This document shows, in pieces, positions 36,264 through 44,137 of a DNA stretch of 64,000 nucleotides. Source of the stretch: Saprospiraceae bacterium. Its GTDB lineage: Bacteria; Bacteroidota; Bacteroidia; Chitinophagales; Saprospiraceae. Within the stretch, counting starts at the first letter, position 1; the number at the start of each line of letters is the position of its first letter. The stretch covers positions 1-64,000 of the forward strand of contig JAHDFB010000001.1 of NCBI GenBank assembly GCA_020628475.1. Reading direction: 5' to 3'. The notes under the pieces are model-generated. The model ran no database searches, was not told where the DNA came from, and was given only the letters and a program-made list of their open reading frames with translations. A program made the translations under genes and the position numbers.

Positions 36264-37283
36264 ATGTACTATAAAAGTCTGGTTCAATGTTTGAAAAAAC
36301 TAGGGTATCTATACCTCCCGGGCATCGGTACACTCCGGCTAAATTCAGCGCAGTCAATCGTAAATAGCGCTAGCCAAGAAGTTTCAAAAGAACCAAGCGA
36401 ATTACGATTGATTGAAAATGAATCCATACAGTTCGACGCTCAAATTCAATTTCTATCGGAATATTGGGAAACTGAACCTATTAGAACAAGAGCAGCGCTA
36501 AATCAATTATCTGCTCGAATAAACCAAGCCTGTGCTAACAAACAGGCTTTTGAATTTCCAGGAATGGGGCGATTCAATTGTTTGGATAATAAAATTCAGT
36601 TTGAGAGTTCAGGACAATTGGAATTGAGTCAACATTATTTTGAGCGATCTTGGACTTTAAATAAGGCTTTTCAGGTTCAAAATAATCAATCCGATGTGTT
36701 AGAAGTAGCTGCTCCTGACACCTGGAAGGATGAGGATTATATTGTCATTAGACCGAAATATTATCGTTGGATTGCGGCCTCTTTATTATTCTTTTGTCTC
36801 TCTCTGATAGGTATTTCTATGTGGGATCAGGCTAATAATAGTTTCATTAAACCAGTACGGTATAATTTGGATAGTAGTGAATATTCAATGGAACAAATCA
36901 ATCGGTCTCCAGAAACCGATGGATCTGAAAAAAATATAGACCACGTTTTATCCAAGGAGGATTCAGTAGATCTATTAACATCAGAAAATGAAGATACGCC
37001 TGTACAGGCTAATGCTATTATCGATTCAACAGAATCTGTGGTAGAACAGCAAGTCACAGTAGAAGAAAATACTGTAGAAGAATGCATCTACATTCTAGGA
37101 AGCTTTTCCAATCAAGCCAATGCCAACAAAATGAAACGGAAAATTGAACAACTGGATCTAAAGGTGTACAAAGCTCCCTTTAATGGTAATACCAGAATCG
37201 GTGTTCTAATCCCATGTGGCAACCTAGATCAGCTACATCAAATTAAATCTCTGGAAGAAAATTATTGGTTATTAGAGAAATAA
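36264..37283 (+). CDS. HU/CCDC81-like and SPOR domain membrane protein
   Basis: A 339-residue protein. The N-terminal about 135 residues look like the two prokaryotic CCDC81-type HU domains (KKLGYLYLPGIGTLRLN; FEFPGMGRFNCLDN). One membrane helix lies at about 172-190 (WIAASLLFFCLSLIGISMW). An acidic linker leads to a C-terminal SPOR-like domain (about 272-338, ECIYILGSFSNQANANKM). SPOR domains bind denuded peptidoglycan at division sites, so a role in cell-envelope or division organisation is inferred. It converges with the OmpA-type gene, four bases apart. Confidence 0.78.
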   Translation: MYYKSLVQCLKKLGYLYLPGIGTLRLNSAQSIVNSASQEVSKEPSELRLIENESIQFDAQIQFLSEYWETEPIRTRAALNQLSARINQACANKQAFEFPGMGRFNCLDNKIQFESSGQLELSQHYFERSWTLNKAFQVQNNQSDVLEVAAPDTWKDEDYIVIRPKYYRWIAASLLFFCLSLIGISMWDQANNSFIKPVRYNLDSSEYSMEQINRSPETDGSEKNIDHVLSKEDSVDLLTSENEDTPVQANAIIDSTESVVEQQVTVEENTVEECIYILGSFSNQANANKMKRKIEQLDLKVYKAPFNGNTRIGVLIPCGNLDQLHQIKSLEENYWLLEK

Positions 37284-37287
37284 GCTC

Positions 37288-39039
37288 TTAAATACTGAGA
37301 ATTTTTATTTCTACACGCTGATTTTTATTCCGCCCTGCTAAAGACGCATTTGAAGCGATCGGTTTATCTTTTCCGTAACCTTTATAACTGATCCTATCGG
37401 CGTTAATTCCTTTTCGATATAGGAACTCAGCGATGTTTTTAGCACGAGCTGTCGAAAGTCGATAACAAACTTCTTTTGGCGGTTGATTATTGGTGTGTCC
37501 TCCAATTTCAATAACCACTGATGGATTCGATTTAAGAAATCCATAAATCTCATTGAGTACGGGTTCAAAATCTGTAGTAATGCTACTTGAGTCGGCTTGG
37601 AAGAACAGTTGATTCACCTTGAGAGTCTGGCCGACTTCTATATTGGCTAAATCCAATTGTGGAATGAATTTTTCTGCGGGGATATCAATGGTTACGGCCA
37701 CTTTACATTGATCAGCATCCGTGATTGTCAGGGCATGTTCTCCCGCACTCAATGTTTTATTATTCTTTTCGGTACTTCCATCGTCCCATAGATAAGAGTA
37801 GGGTGGAACACCACCAGATATAGAAACCATGGCTACACCATCCTTTTTTCCTGCTTCTGTAATTCCCTTAATCTCATCAAAGCTCAGATTTAAAGGATAT
37901 GGATTATCTAAGAAAATTTCTGTTTCGAACTGATTATTATTTTTATCCGTAACGGTGACGGCATAGGTTCCTTCTTTCAACCCACTGAGACGACTTCCAG
38001 AAAGTTTCTCCTGATTCCATTTATACCGATATGGACTATTCCCTCCAGAAGCTCTTACAGTAATAGCACCACTATTGCTTCCTTTACAAGAAATTTTTTG
38101 ATCGACTATGATTATAGCCGAAAGATCAAGCGTTTTTGTGTCTCCGAAAGATAATAAATACAGTCCATCGGATTCAGTACCAATCCAAATATCCTGGTTT
38201 AAATCACCTTCAAGAGCATTGGTTTGTTTAGAAAGAAATCCCAACTGATCCGAATATGAATGTATCTCTTCAATATAAGGATTGTAGCGGACAAGGGCAT
38301 TACTGGCTAGAACAAGCCGACCATCTCGATCGGTGGTGATATCTCGAACTTTTCCTTCTTTCAATCCTTTATCCAAAGCAGCTGGATACCAACGACCAAA
38401 ATCATCGATTACCCACATTTCTTCATTGGAAACCAACCATAAACCCTCTTTATTATAAGCCATTGATTCCATGGCAAGGTTCTTTTCGTAGATTTTCCAA
38501 TTATTCTTTTTATTAATAAGACAAATACCTGCATTCGTGCCAATCCAGATTTGATTTTGTCGATCTGCAAAAACGAAATTGACGATGTCGGATTTCATTT
38601 TACTATTTCTACTGCTGTAATTCGCTGTTTTTCTTTTGGTTTTGATATTAACTTTCTGAACACCGTTGTTCGTAGATATCCATATATTACCGCGATGGTA
38701 TAATAAATGATTGACTTCAATTCCATCCTCCAATCGAGTAATTTCCTCCGTTAATGACTGAAGTACATTTCCGCGCATTGCCCAGACGTCCTCCTTTTTA
38801 TTGGTACAGACCGCTGAGAAATCACCTTCTACCAATAATTCGGGAGCCGATGTTCTATTAATGATTCTAAATAATCCATTATTCGTTGCGATATATTTGG
38901 CATTGGATTTAGTGACTACGATATCGCGAACGGATGTATTATTGGGTAATCCTTGATAAGAAATGATACTAAGTAATGAATCAGGAAGTTGTGCTGATAA
39001 TAAACAAGGAAACAGCAATAAAAAGATAATATATCTCAT
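37288..39039 (-). CDS. Beta-propeller / SprB-repeat / OmpA-like protein
   Basis: A 583-residue exported protein, signal peptide 1-16 (CLLSAQ). Residues about 30-300 form a regulator-type beta-propeller (repeats such as NNGLFRI, IWISTNNGVQKVN, IWIGTNAGICLI, IWIGTESDGLYLL). Two SprB-like repeats follow at about 320-385 and 390-450 (GGNSPYRYKWN; GGVPPYSYLWDDGS). An OmpA-like peptidoglycan-binding domain ends the protein (about 465-583: IGGHTNNQPP, LSTARAKNIAEFL, GYGKDKPIA, GRNKNQRVEIKI). It should sit in the periplasm or outer membrane, tied to the cell wall. A TACCTTTG element lies at 39069-39076 on the minus strand. Confidence 0.86.
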   Translation of the reverse strand: MRYIIFLLLFPCLLSAQLPDSLLSIISYQGLPNNTSVRDIVVTKSNAKYIATNNGLFRIINRTSAPELLVEGDFSAVCTNKKEDVWAMRGNVLQSLTEEITRLEDGIEVNHLLYHRGNIWISTNNGVQKVNIKTKRKTANYSSRNSKMKSDIVNFVFADRQNQIWIGTNAGICLINKKNNWKIYEKNLAMESMAYNKEGLWLVSNEEMWVIDDFGRWYPAALDKGLKEGKVRDITTDRDGRLVLASNALVRYNPYIEEIHSYSDQLGFLSKQTNALEGDLNQDIWIGTESDGLYLLSFGDTKTLDLSAIIIVDQKISCKGSNSGAITVRASGGNSPYRYKWNQEKLSGSRLSGLKEGTYAVTVTDKNNNQFETEIFLDNPYPLNLSFDEIKGITEAGKKDGVAMVSISGGVPPYSYLWDDGSTEKNNKTLSAGEHALTITDADQCKVAVTIDIPAEKFIPQLDLANIEVGQTLKVNQLFFQADSSSITTDFEPVLNEIYGFLKSNPSVVIEIGGHTNNQPPKEVCYRLSTARAKNIAEFLYRKGINADRISYKGYGKDKPIASNASLAGRNKNQRVEIKILSI

Positions 39040-39068
39040 TAATTAATAATGTTTAAACAATTCAATTA

Positions 39069-39076
39069 CAAAGGTA
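39069..39076 (-). promoter_or_regulatory. -7 promoter element for the propeller-OmpA gene
   Basis: The minus strand reads TACCTTTG, 29 bases before the ATG at 39039 and inside the 41-base gap after the CHAP gene. Confidence 0.5.
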
Positions 39077-39080
39077 AGCA

Positions 39081-39644
39081 TTATAATCTAAGCCAACCTA
39101 GCACATCAAAGTCGGCTACCGTATAGATGCCGTTGTACTCTACTAAGTTGAGTCGTTGTCGTGTTTTCTTACCTACATTTTGCTGCACTAAAATGACATA
39201 GTCTTGTCCCACTTCGGCAATGATTCCTATGTGCCCATATGGATTACCTTCATAAGCGTCATAGATTAAAATATCATTGACCTGAGGTTTTTCGTATCGC
39301 ACATTTTTAAATTGGTGCAGCCCACGAGCTTGATTGAATCCAACATCTCCAATGTTCTTATCGAAGAAATCTTTTGCATGACCATAAGAATTAGGCATAC
39401 GGTGACCGTATTTTTCGTAATAATAGCGTTTTACAAATTCCACACATTGCCATTTTAAACCGAGATTGTAACCATCTTTGGCTACATTTCGGCCACCCAC
39501 GTGTAATAAAGAACCATTATAATAGATCGGAACTCCATGCAGACGATCGATTACATCACCAATCTTGGGGTTGGTCATTGAAAACGATGTACAAATGAAA
39601 AATGCTACGAAGAGCAAGGAATATTTGGGGGATTTTTTGGTCAT
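39081..39644 (-). CDS. CHAP-domain cysteine peptidase/amidase
   Basis: A 187-residue exported protein: signal peptide about 1-24, then a CHAP domain with the catalytic Cys in LKWQCVEFVKRYYYEKYG and the catalytic His in NPYGHIGIIAEV. Such enzymes cut peptidoglycan stem peptides or glutathionylspermidine. Its promoter, TAACTTTG at 39651-39658 on the minus strand, leaves only six bases before the ATG, a leaderless design. It lies upstream of the propeller-OmpA gene on the same strand; both may act on the cell wall. Confidence 0.9.
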   Translation of the reverse strand: MTKKSPKYSLLFVAFFICTSFSMTNPKIGDVIDRLHGVPIYYNGSLLHVGGRNVAKDGYNLGLKWQCVEFVKRYYYEKYGHRMPNSYGHAKDFFDKNIGDVGFNQARGLHQFKNVRYEKPQVNDILIYDAYEGNPYGHIGIIAEVGQDYVILVQQNVGKKTRQRLNLVEYNGIYTVADFDVLGWLRL

Positions 39645-39650
39645 AATTCA

Positions 39651-39658
39651 CAAAGTTA
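39651..39658 (-). promoter_or_regulatory. -7 promoter element of the CHAP gene, leaderless arrangement
   Basis: The minus strand reads TAACTTTG; a TTG triplet (39678-39680 complement) lies about 19 bases upstream as a -33 candidate. Six bases separate it from the ATG. Confidence 0.55.
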
Positions 39659-39699
39659 TGACTATCATTTATTTATACAATAGAAATTATTAAAATATT

Positions 39700-40386
39700 T
39701 TACTTATTAATAACTTTTCTTGCTCGGGTCATTTCTCTTTTTCCAGGAGGTCCGGCCAAAGCTTCGATGCTAAATCCTACAGATTTGAGATTCCGTTTTA
39801 CATAACCCTTCGCACAATAGGTTACAAGCACTCCATCATGCTTCAGAGCATCAAACATTTTCTGAAAAATGTCGACCGTCCATAATTCTTCTTGAGCACT
39901 GGGAGCAAAAGCATCGTAATAAATAACATCGAATTGATTCAACATATTCAATGCATTAATATCTTTTTTTATTTTTTGAAAACTAAAAAAAGAAGATAAC
40001 TGATGTACTTCTTGCCAAGTAGATTGATGCAGCTGGACGAAGTCAAGGGTGCTGTTCAGAATCTTTGGAAATTTGAATTTCTGGGCTAGATCAGCGTCTA
40101 CGGGATACTTTTCATAGCCAACATAATCAACCTGTTGCAGATTTTTTTCCGATTCAATCCAGGACATATAAGCGTTGAGGCCAGTACCAAAACCCATTTC
40201 TAAAATGGATACGGAGTCTTGATGCATTTTATCATGAAGACCTGCCTCTATAAAAACGACCTGAGATTCAGTCTTAGCCCCATAAATGGAATGATATCGC
40301 TCTCCGAAAACCTCAGATATCAAGGTTTGAGAACCATCTTCTGTAGTTATAATAGAACCTTGATCTTTCTGGTCAGAATGAATCAA
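39700..40386 (-). CDS. mnmD: tRNA (mnm5s2U34) methyltransferase MnmD
   Basis: A 228-residue SAM-dependent enzyme that finishes the wobble-uridine modification of some tRNAs. SAM site: ILEMGFGTGLNAYMSW. DUF752-type core: FDVIYYDAFAPSAQEELWT, VLVTYCAKGYVKRNLKSVGF and GPPGKREMTRA. The FAD domain (MnmC1) fused in enterobacteria is absent, as in many Bacteroidota. Its ATG overlaps the stop of the ytxJ-like gene by four bases. Confidence 0.93.
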   Translation of the reverse strand: MIHSDQKDQGSIITTEDGSQTLISEVFGERYHSIYGAKTESQVVFIEAGLHDKMHQDSVSILEMGFGTGLNAYMSWIESEKNLQQVDYVGYEKYPVDADLAQKFKFPKILNSTLDFVQLHQSTWQEVHQLSSFFSFQKIKKDINALNMLNQFDVIYYDAFAPSAQEELWTVDIFQKMFDALKHDGVLVTYCAKGYVKRNLKSVGFSIEALAGPPGKREMTRARKVINK

Positions 40387-40727
40387 TTCTGCAGAAATTT
40401 GAAATGTTCCAATAGTTCATCAACCTGAATGTCCAGATGACTTTCGTCATAGCTGACCTCTCCTTGATGAACAACAATAACTTGTGGTGATTCATGGTGT
40501 ACTGCTAGTCGATTGGCAATCAAATTAGATAAACTTCTATAAGCTAACAAATCCAAATAGTAGCTATCTACATGATCTAATTGTCCTTGATCTCGATCCA
40601 AACGAGCCTTGGCCATTGAAGAAATAGGACAAGAGGTACTATGCTTAAAAATAATCTGAGGTGTGTCATTAGATGCGGCAATGATAGAATCTAATTGCCG
40701 TTCATCATTCAATGTAATCCAATTCAA
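40383..40727 (-). CDS. ytxJ: YtxJ-like redox protein (bacillithiol system)
   Basis: A 114-residue thioredoxin-fold protein. The motif FKHSTSCPISSMAKARLDRD has the TSCPIS active-site Cys typical of YtxJ monothiol proteins, which are thought to reverse bacillithiol mixed disulfides. HHESPQVIVVHQGEVSYDESH completes the fold with a cis-Pro-like SPQ. It lies between a 44-residue lipoprotein gene and mnmD on one strand, probably one operon. Confidence 0.9.
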   Translation of the reverse strand: MNWITLNDERQLDSIIAASNDTPQIIFKHSTSCPISSMAKARLDRDQGQLDHVDSYYLDLLAYRSLSNLIANRLAVHHESPQVIVVHQGEVSYDESHLDIQVDELLEHFKFLQN

Positions 40728-40736
40728 AATAACGGA

Positions 40737-40871
40737 TTAAAAGATTTTAATAATACTGGTTGTTGTCATCTCACCTGGACATCCAATGCCTCTATTACAA
40801 GAACTAAATACACTAAGGAATAGTACTAATGCAAAAGCCGCAGCAACTGATTTTAAAACTGATTTTTTCAT
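40737..40871 (-). CDS. Small (44-residue) lipoprotein
   Basis: Reading the minus strand from ATG 40871 gives a 44-codon frame: basic start MKKSVLKSVAAA, hydrophobic core, lipobox VFSSC (Cys25), then NRGIGCPGEMTTTSIIKIF and a stop. Cys25 is the lipidation site; one further Cys (31) remains. It ends nine bases before the ytxJ-like start. Tiny lipoproteins like this occur beside ytxJ in Bacteroidota as I recall, but no function is known. It is too short for normal gene-length cutoffs. Confidence 0.68.
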   Translation of the reverse strand: MKKSVLKSVAAAFALVLFLSVFSSCNRGIGCPGEMTTTSIIKIF

Positions 40872-40925
40872 TCTTCAACAAGATTTTAGTTAAATAATAT
40901 AATGTTTGTATCGGTTTAACACCAA

Positions 40926-40948
40926 TATGACGCATATTATGCATCATA
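40926..40948. promoter_or_regulatory. 23-bp near-perfect palindrome, possible operator
   Basis: TATGACGCATA (40926-40936) and TATGCATCATA (40938-40948) are complementary at 10 of 11 positions around a single T. It sits 55 bases upstream of the small lipoprotein start, the expected place for a regulator site. Confidence 0.35.
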
Positions 40949-41311
40949 CCCCTATTAAAACGAATAAAAATATATTTTCATATATATAATATAGCAATTT
41001 TAAGAAAGTTTTGACTTTCGTTCAAAATGTCTTTCCTAAAACACCAATAAAATACAAAGTACAAGAGAAATTAATATCGAAGTGCTATTACAGATCGATA
41101 CTGCAAATTTGATACCAAATCTCTGAGTAGGTATGAAATTATACATATTTTATCAACATGTAGGTCTGTTGACGGTTTAATCAAAGAAATATGATGTAAT
41201 TGTATCATGAATGAAGGAGGGAATACCTCTCAATAAATCCAGATTGATTCCAAAATAAAATAACGATTGGATTAATATTTCAATGTTATTTATCAAATAT
41301 TCAATTTTTGA

Positions 41312-41319
41312 TACATTTG
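41312..41319 (+). promoter_or_regulatory. -7 promoter element of pdhB
   Basis: TACATTTG, full TAnnTTTG match, 20 bases before the ATG at 41340. It lies inside the longer frame from 41283, which argues that 41340 is the true start. Confidence 0.6.
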
Positions 41320-41339
41320 CGCTTGAAAACATAGATCAA

Positions 41340-42320
41340 ATGAGCAGAATAATAAATCTGAGAGATGCTTTAAATGAAGCAATGAAAGAAGAAATGAGAA
41401 GAGACGAAAATGTCTTTTTGATGGGAGAGGAAGTTGCAGAATACAATGGAGCATATAAAGTGAGTAAGGGAATGTTGGACGAGTTTGGCCCTAAACGAGT
41501 CATTGATACACCCATTGCAGAATTAGGATTTGCGGGAATCGGAGTCGGAGCAGCAATGAATGGTTTAAGACCCATTGTTGAGTTTATGACATGGAATTTC
41601 GCCGTGCTTGCATTTGATCAAATCGTAAATAATGCTGCTAAAACGGTATCGCAATCGGCGAGTGAATTTCATTGTCCAATAGTATTTAGAGGACCATCAG
41701 GTTCTGCAGGACAGCTGGCACAACAGCATTCACAGACTTTTGAAGCGTGGATGGCAAATACACCAGGATTGAAAGTGATTTCTTGTATCGATCCAGCGGA
41801 TGCCAAAGGCTTACTAAAATCGGCGATTCGAGACGAAGATCCGGTTTGTGTAATGGAATCTGAAATCATGTATGGCTTCAAAGGAGAAGTTCCTGAAGGC
41901 GAAATTTTAGTCCCTATCGGAAAAGCAGCCGTTCGAAGAGAAGGTACTGATGTAACCCTAGTTTCTTTCAATAAAATGATTGAAGTCGCTAAATCTGCGG
42001 CAGATGAGTTAGCAAAAGATGGAATTTCTGCAGAAGTGATTGATTTAAGAACCATCCGACCTTTAGATATTGACACCGTGATTCAGTCGGTGAAAAAAAC
42101 CAATAGATTGGTTGTTGTAGATGAGTCCTGGCCATTCTCAGGTGTATCTGCCGAGATTACCTACGAAGTGCAAAAATATGCCTTTGATTATCTTGATGCC
42201 CCAGTGGTTCGAGTAAATTCGGCAGACGTTTCATTACCATATGCACCAACCCTAGTAGAGGCTTATTTACCGAATCCTTCAAAAGTGATCCAAGCGGTTA
42301 AACAAGTAATGTATAGATAA
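41340..42320 (+). CDS. pdhB: Pyruvate dehydrogenase E1 component, beta subunit
   Basis: A 326-residue E1-beta subunit. The frame is open from 41283, but its first 19 codons contain the promoter, and the family start MSRIINLRDALNEAMKEEM is at 41340. Motifs: NVFLMGEEVAEYNGAYKVSKG, then DTPIAELGFAGIGVGAAMNG, then MTWNFAVLAFDQI, FRGPSGSAGQLAQQHSQ, and the transketolase C-terminal part VVVDESWPFSGVSAEI. It forms a heterotetramer with E1-alpha, converting pyruvate to acetyl groups on E2. The alpha and E2 genes are not in the window. Confidence 0.95.
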   Translation: MSRIINLRDALNEAMKEEMRRDENVFLMGEEVAEYNGAYKVSKGMLDEFGPKRVIDTPIAELGFAGIGVGAAMNGLRPIVEFMTWNFAVLAFDQIVNNAAKTVSQSASEFHCPIVFRGPSGSAGQLAQQHSQTFEAWMANTPGLKVISCIDPADAKGLLKSAIRDEDPVCVMESEIMYGFKGEVPEGEILVPIGKAAVRREGTDVTLVSFNKMIEVAKSAADELAKDGISAEVIDLRTIRPLDIDTVIQSVKKTNRLVVVDESWPFSGVSAEITYEVQKYAFDYLDAPVVRVNSADVSLPYAPTLVEAYLPNPSKVIQAVKQVMYR

Positions 42321-43826
42321 TTACTTTTTAAGTAATTCATTCAAACTAGATCCAGGATTGATGACTTCTTTGATTTGGTTATCCTGTGTTCGTATACCAG
42401 TATCCGAAAGTAATTGAAAGGCTTCTTGGCTCGTCAAATCGGGTTTATAGCATTTCATCAAGGTAACAAGACCGGCAACATACGGAGTCGCCATGGAAGT
42501 TCCACTAAATCGTTCATATCGAGACTTAGGAAAGGTCGATAAAATATCTACACCAGGAGCAGAAATCCCCATTTCAATATCCTCTAAGGTATTTGAAAAA
42601 CTCGCTTTTTGCAAGTTTTGATCGACGGCCGCTACGGTAATGACACCTTTAGAGTTAGCAGGGCTGTAAAATTTAGCATTTTGATTCGAATTGCCTGCAG
42701 CCACTATCACGATGACATTATTTCGCTCAGCGTATTCGATGACCTCATTATAGGCTTTTTGTCGACTATCATTGGATCTACCACCTAAGGACATGGAGAT
42801 AACATCCGCCCCTTGATCGATCGCTTTGATCATTCCATTGATAATACCTTGCTGAGTTCCGCCACCAAAATCAGCAAGCACTTTAATCGAGCTTACTTCA
42901 AAAATTCCTTCCGCATTGTAGGAACTAATTCCTAGATGATTTCCTGTCATTGCACCTGCAATTCCAGCACAATGCGTTCCATGCCCTTTGACATCCTTAT
43001 CATTTCGTTGTTCTGTTTTGACGAAAATATCTTTTATGTCAGGATGTTGACTATCTACGCCTGTATCCAAAATAAACAGTCGCGCTTTATTTTCAGGTTT
43101 ATTCGATTTAATGATCTTGAAAACCTCATTCATATTCGTTTGCTCCAGTGCCCATTGGTCTTTGCTCAGGGGATCAAAAAACAAATAATGCGAACCATCA
43201 GAACGGCGTATCTTACTTCGTTGAAGGCTCGGAATATCGATTTGTTCATTTACTTCAACATGCAAGACTTCAGGTTGAGCTCGAAGTAGTTCTATTATAT
43301 GATCTATTTCTTGCGGGCTTGCGCCTTTCGGCTTGCCCAAAATATCTACCGTAAAGTAATCGTCTAATTCTGTCTCCGCTTGATACATGGGATCAAAAGC
43401 AGGGCTTACTGTAATTGTGTGTACACTTTGGGCGAAAGCCTCAAAAGATTGCACCTGATCATGACGCACCTTGACCAAAATTTCAGCGGTAGGATCCGAT
43501 TGAATAGATAGGATCGGAAAAGTTGATTTCGGCATAAACAACAGAATATTCCACATGGCAAAACAAGAAACAGCCAGATAGGGTATTTTTAGAATGCTGA
43601 TATGACGTACAGTACTGGCGATAGATGATAATAAAGCCAAGCTTAATAAGCTTACGGCCAAAAGACCTAATCGTTGAACCGAGAACCCTTTTATGAAAAG
43701 TAAACTAGAAAAAACGATAAATACCAAGGTTAAAACACCTAGGAATTGAGCTTTTTCGGATTCTTTCCAGAGTTGCCATGCCAGCAAGCTAATTGTCAAA
43801 CCTAATATGGAAATAGTAAATAACAT
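42321..43826 (-). CDS. Membrane-anchored subtilisin-like (S8) serine protease
   Basis: A 501-residue protease. Residues 1-105 hold four hydrophobic helices, unusual for a subtilase. Residues about 110-195 are a prodomain-like segment (FTVDIL, LRAQPEVLHVEVNEQI). The catalytic domain has D254 (FILDTGVDSQH), H282 (GHGTHCAG), oxyanion Asn in VIVAAGNSNQ, and S444 (SGTSMATPYVAG). Two small palindromic-repeat relatives lie within the coding sequence (43315-43342 and 43430-43440). It converges exactly with pdhB, ending the base after it. Confidence 0.9.
   Translation of the reverse strand: MLFTISILGLTISLLAWQLWKESEKAQFLGVLTLVFIVFSSLLFIKGFSVQRLGLLAVSLLSLALLSSIASTVRHISILKIPYLAVSCFAMWNILLFMPKSTFPILSIQSDPTAEILVKVRHDQVQSFEAFAQSVHTITVSPAFDPMYQAETELDDYFTVDILGKPKGASPQEIDHIIELLRAQPEVLHVEVNEQIDIPSLQRSKIRRSDGSHYLFFDPLSKDQWALEQTNMNEVFKIIKSNKPENKARLFILDTGVDSQHPDIKDIFVKTEQRNDKDVKGHGTHCAGIAGAMTGNHLGISSYNAEGIFEVSSIKVLADFGGGTQQGIINGMIKAIDQGADVISMSLGGRSNDSRQKAYNEVIEYAERNNVIVIVAAGNSNQNAKFYSPANSKGVITVAAVDQNLQKASFSNTLEDIEMGISAPGVDILSTFPKSRYERFSGTSMATPYVAGLVTLMKCYKPDLTSQEAFQLLSDTGIRTQDNQIKEVINPGSSLNELLKK
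43315..43342. repeat. Small palindromic repeat, copy 2, inside the S8 protease gene
   Basis: Reads GGGC, TT, GCGC, CTTTCG, GCTT, GCCC, AAAA. It encodes G-K-P-K-G-A-S-P on the minus strand in a prodomain loop, so it is in frame. It is related to copies at 17017-17042 and 31662-31689. Confidence 0.55.
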
Positions 43827-44137
43827 ATATTCTATTCTATACTATGATAACAGGAGTTTAATAGATAAAATTCACCCGAACTTCAATTTAACGTATTTTT
43901 TTAAGGAAAGATTGAACGGAGCCGCTCTCTTGGATGAATATGCTGATTTAATAGACTAAAAATAGATTTATCTGCTGACGGACAAATCGACTCTATTTGA
44001 GCTTCTCAAGCTCGTTTAATCAAACAATTGATCCAAGAAACCGTGTTGTATTGATTGATTTGATTTGTACCCTTAAAATAAAGATTCAACAAATCAATAA
44101 TTTTTTACATTTGTGGAAATTTAAAAAGAGAAAGATT
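43827..44137. other. 311-base intergenic region between divergent protease and trxB genes
   Basis: Contains the trxB -7 element at 44106-44113 and a small hairpin GAGCTT/AAGCTC at 43999-44013. A frame open from 43997 runs into trxB but shows no similarity to the family before codon 48, so it is treated as untranslated. Confidence 0.55.
44106..44113 (+). promoter_or_regulatory. -7 promoter element of trxB
   Basis: TACATTTG, full TAnnTTTG match, 24 bases before the TTG start at 44138. Confidence 0.55.

Larger units (their letters stand above)
40872..41339. other. 468-base AT-rich intergenic region between divergent genes
   Basis: Holds the palindrome at 40926-40948, a short GAAAG/CTTTC hairpin near 41003-41019, and the pdhB promoter at 41312-41319. 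No convincing gene: the longest ATG frame noted is about 15 codons. Confidence 0.6.

Noticed and set aside
41131-41178. A 15-codon ATG frame in the gap before pdhB
   Set aside because: Too short, with no signal peptide or conserved feature to support it.
43430-43440. GGGCGAAAGCC inside the S8 gene and GGGCGAAAGCCC at 55041-55052 as further full repeat copies
   Set aside because: They are short and both encode Phe-Ala-Gln on the minus strand, so chance or codon constraint can explain them. They are mentioned only as possible remnants.
43997-44137. Forty-seven extra N-terminal codons on thioredoxin reductase
   Set aside because: They have no family match and contain the -7 promoter element; the family start MEHVKCLIIG lies at TTG 44138.
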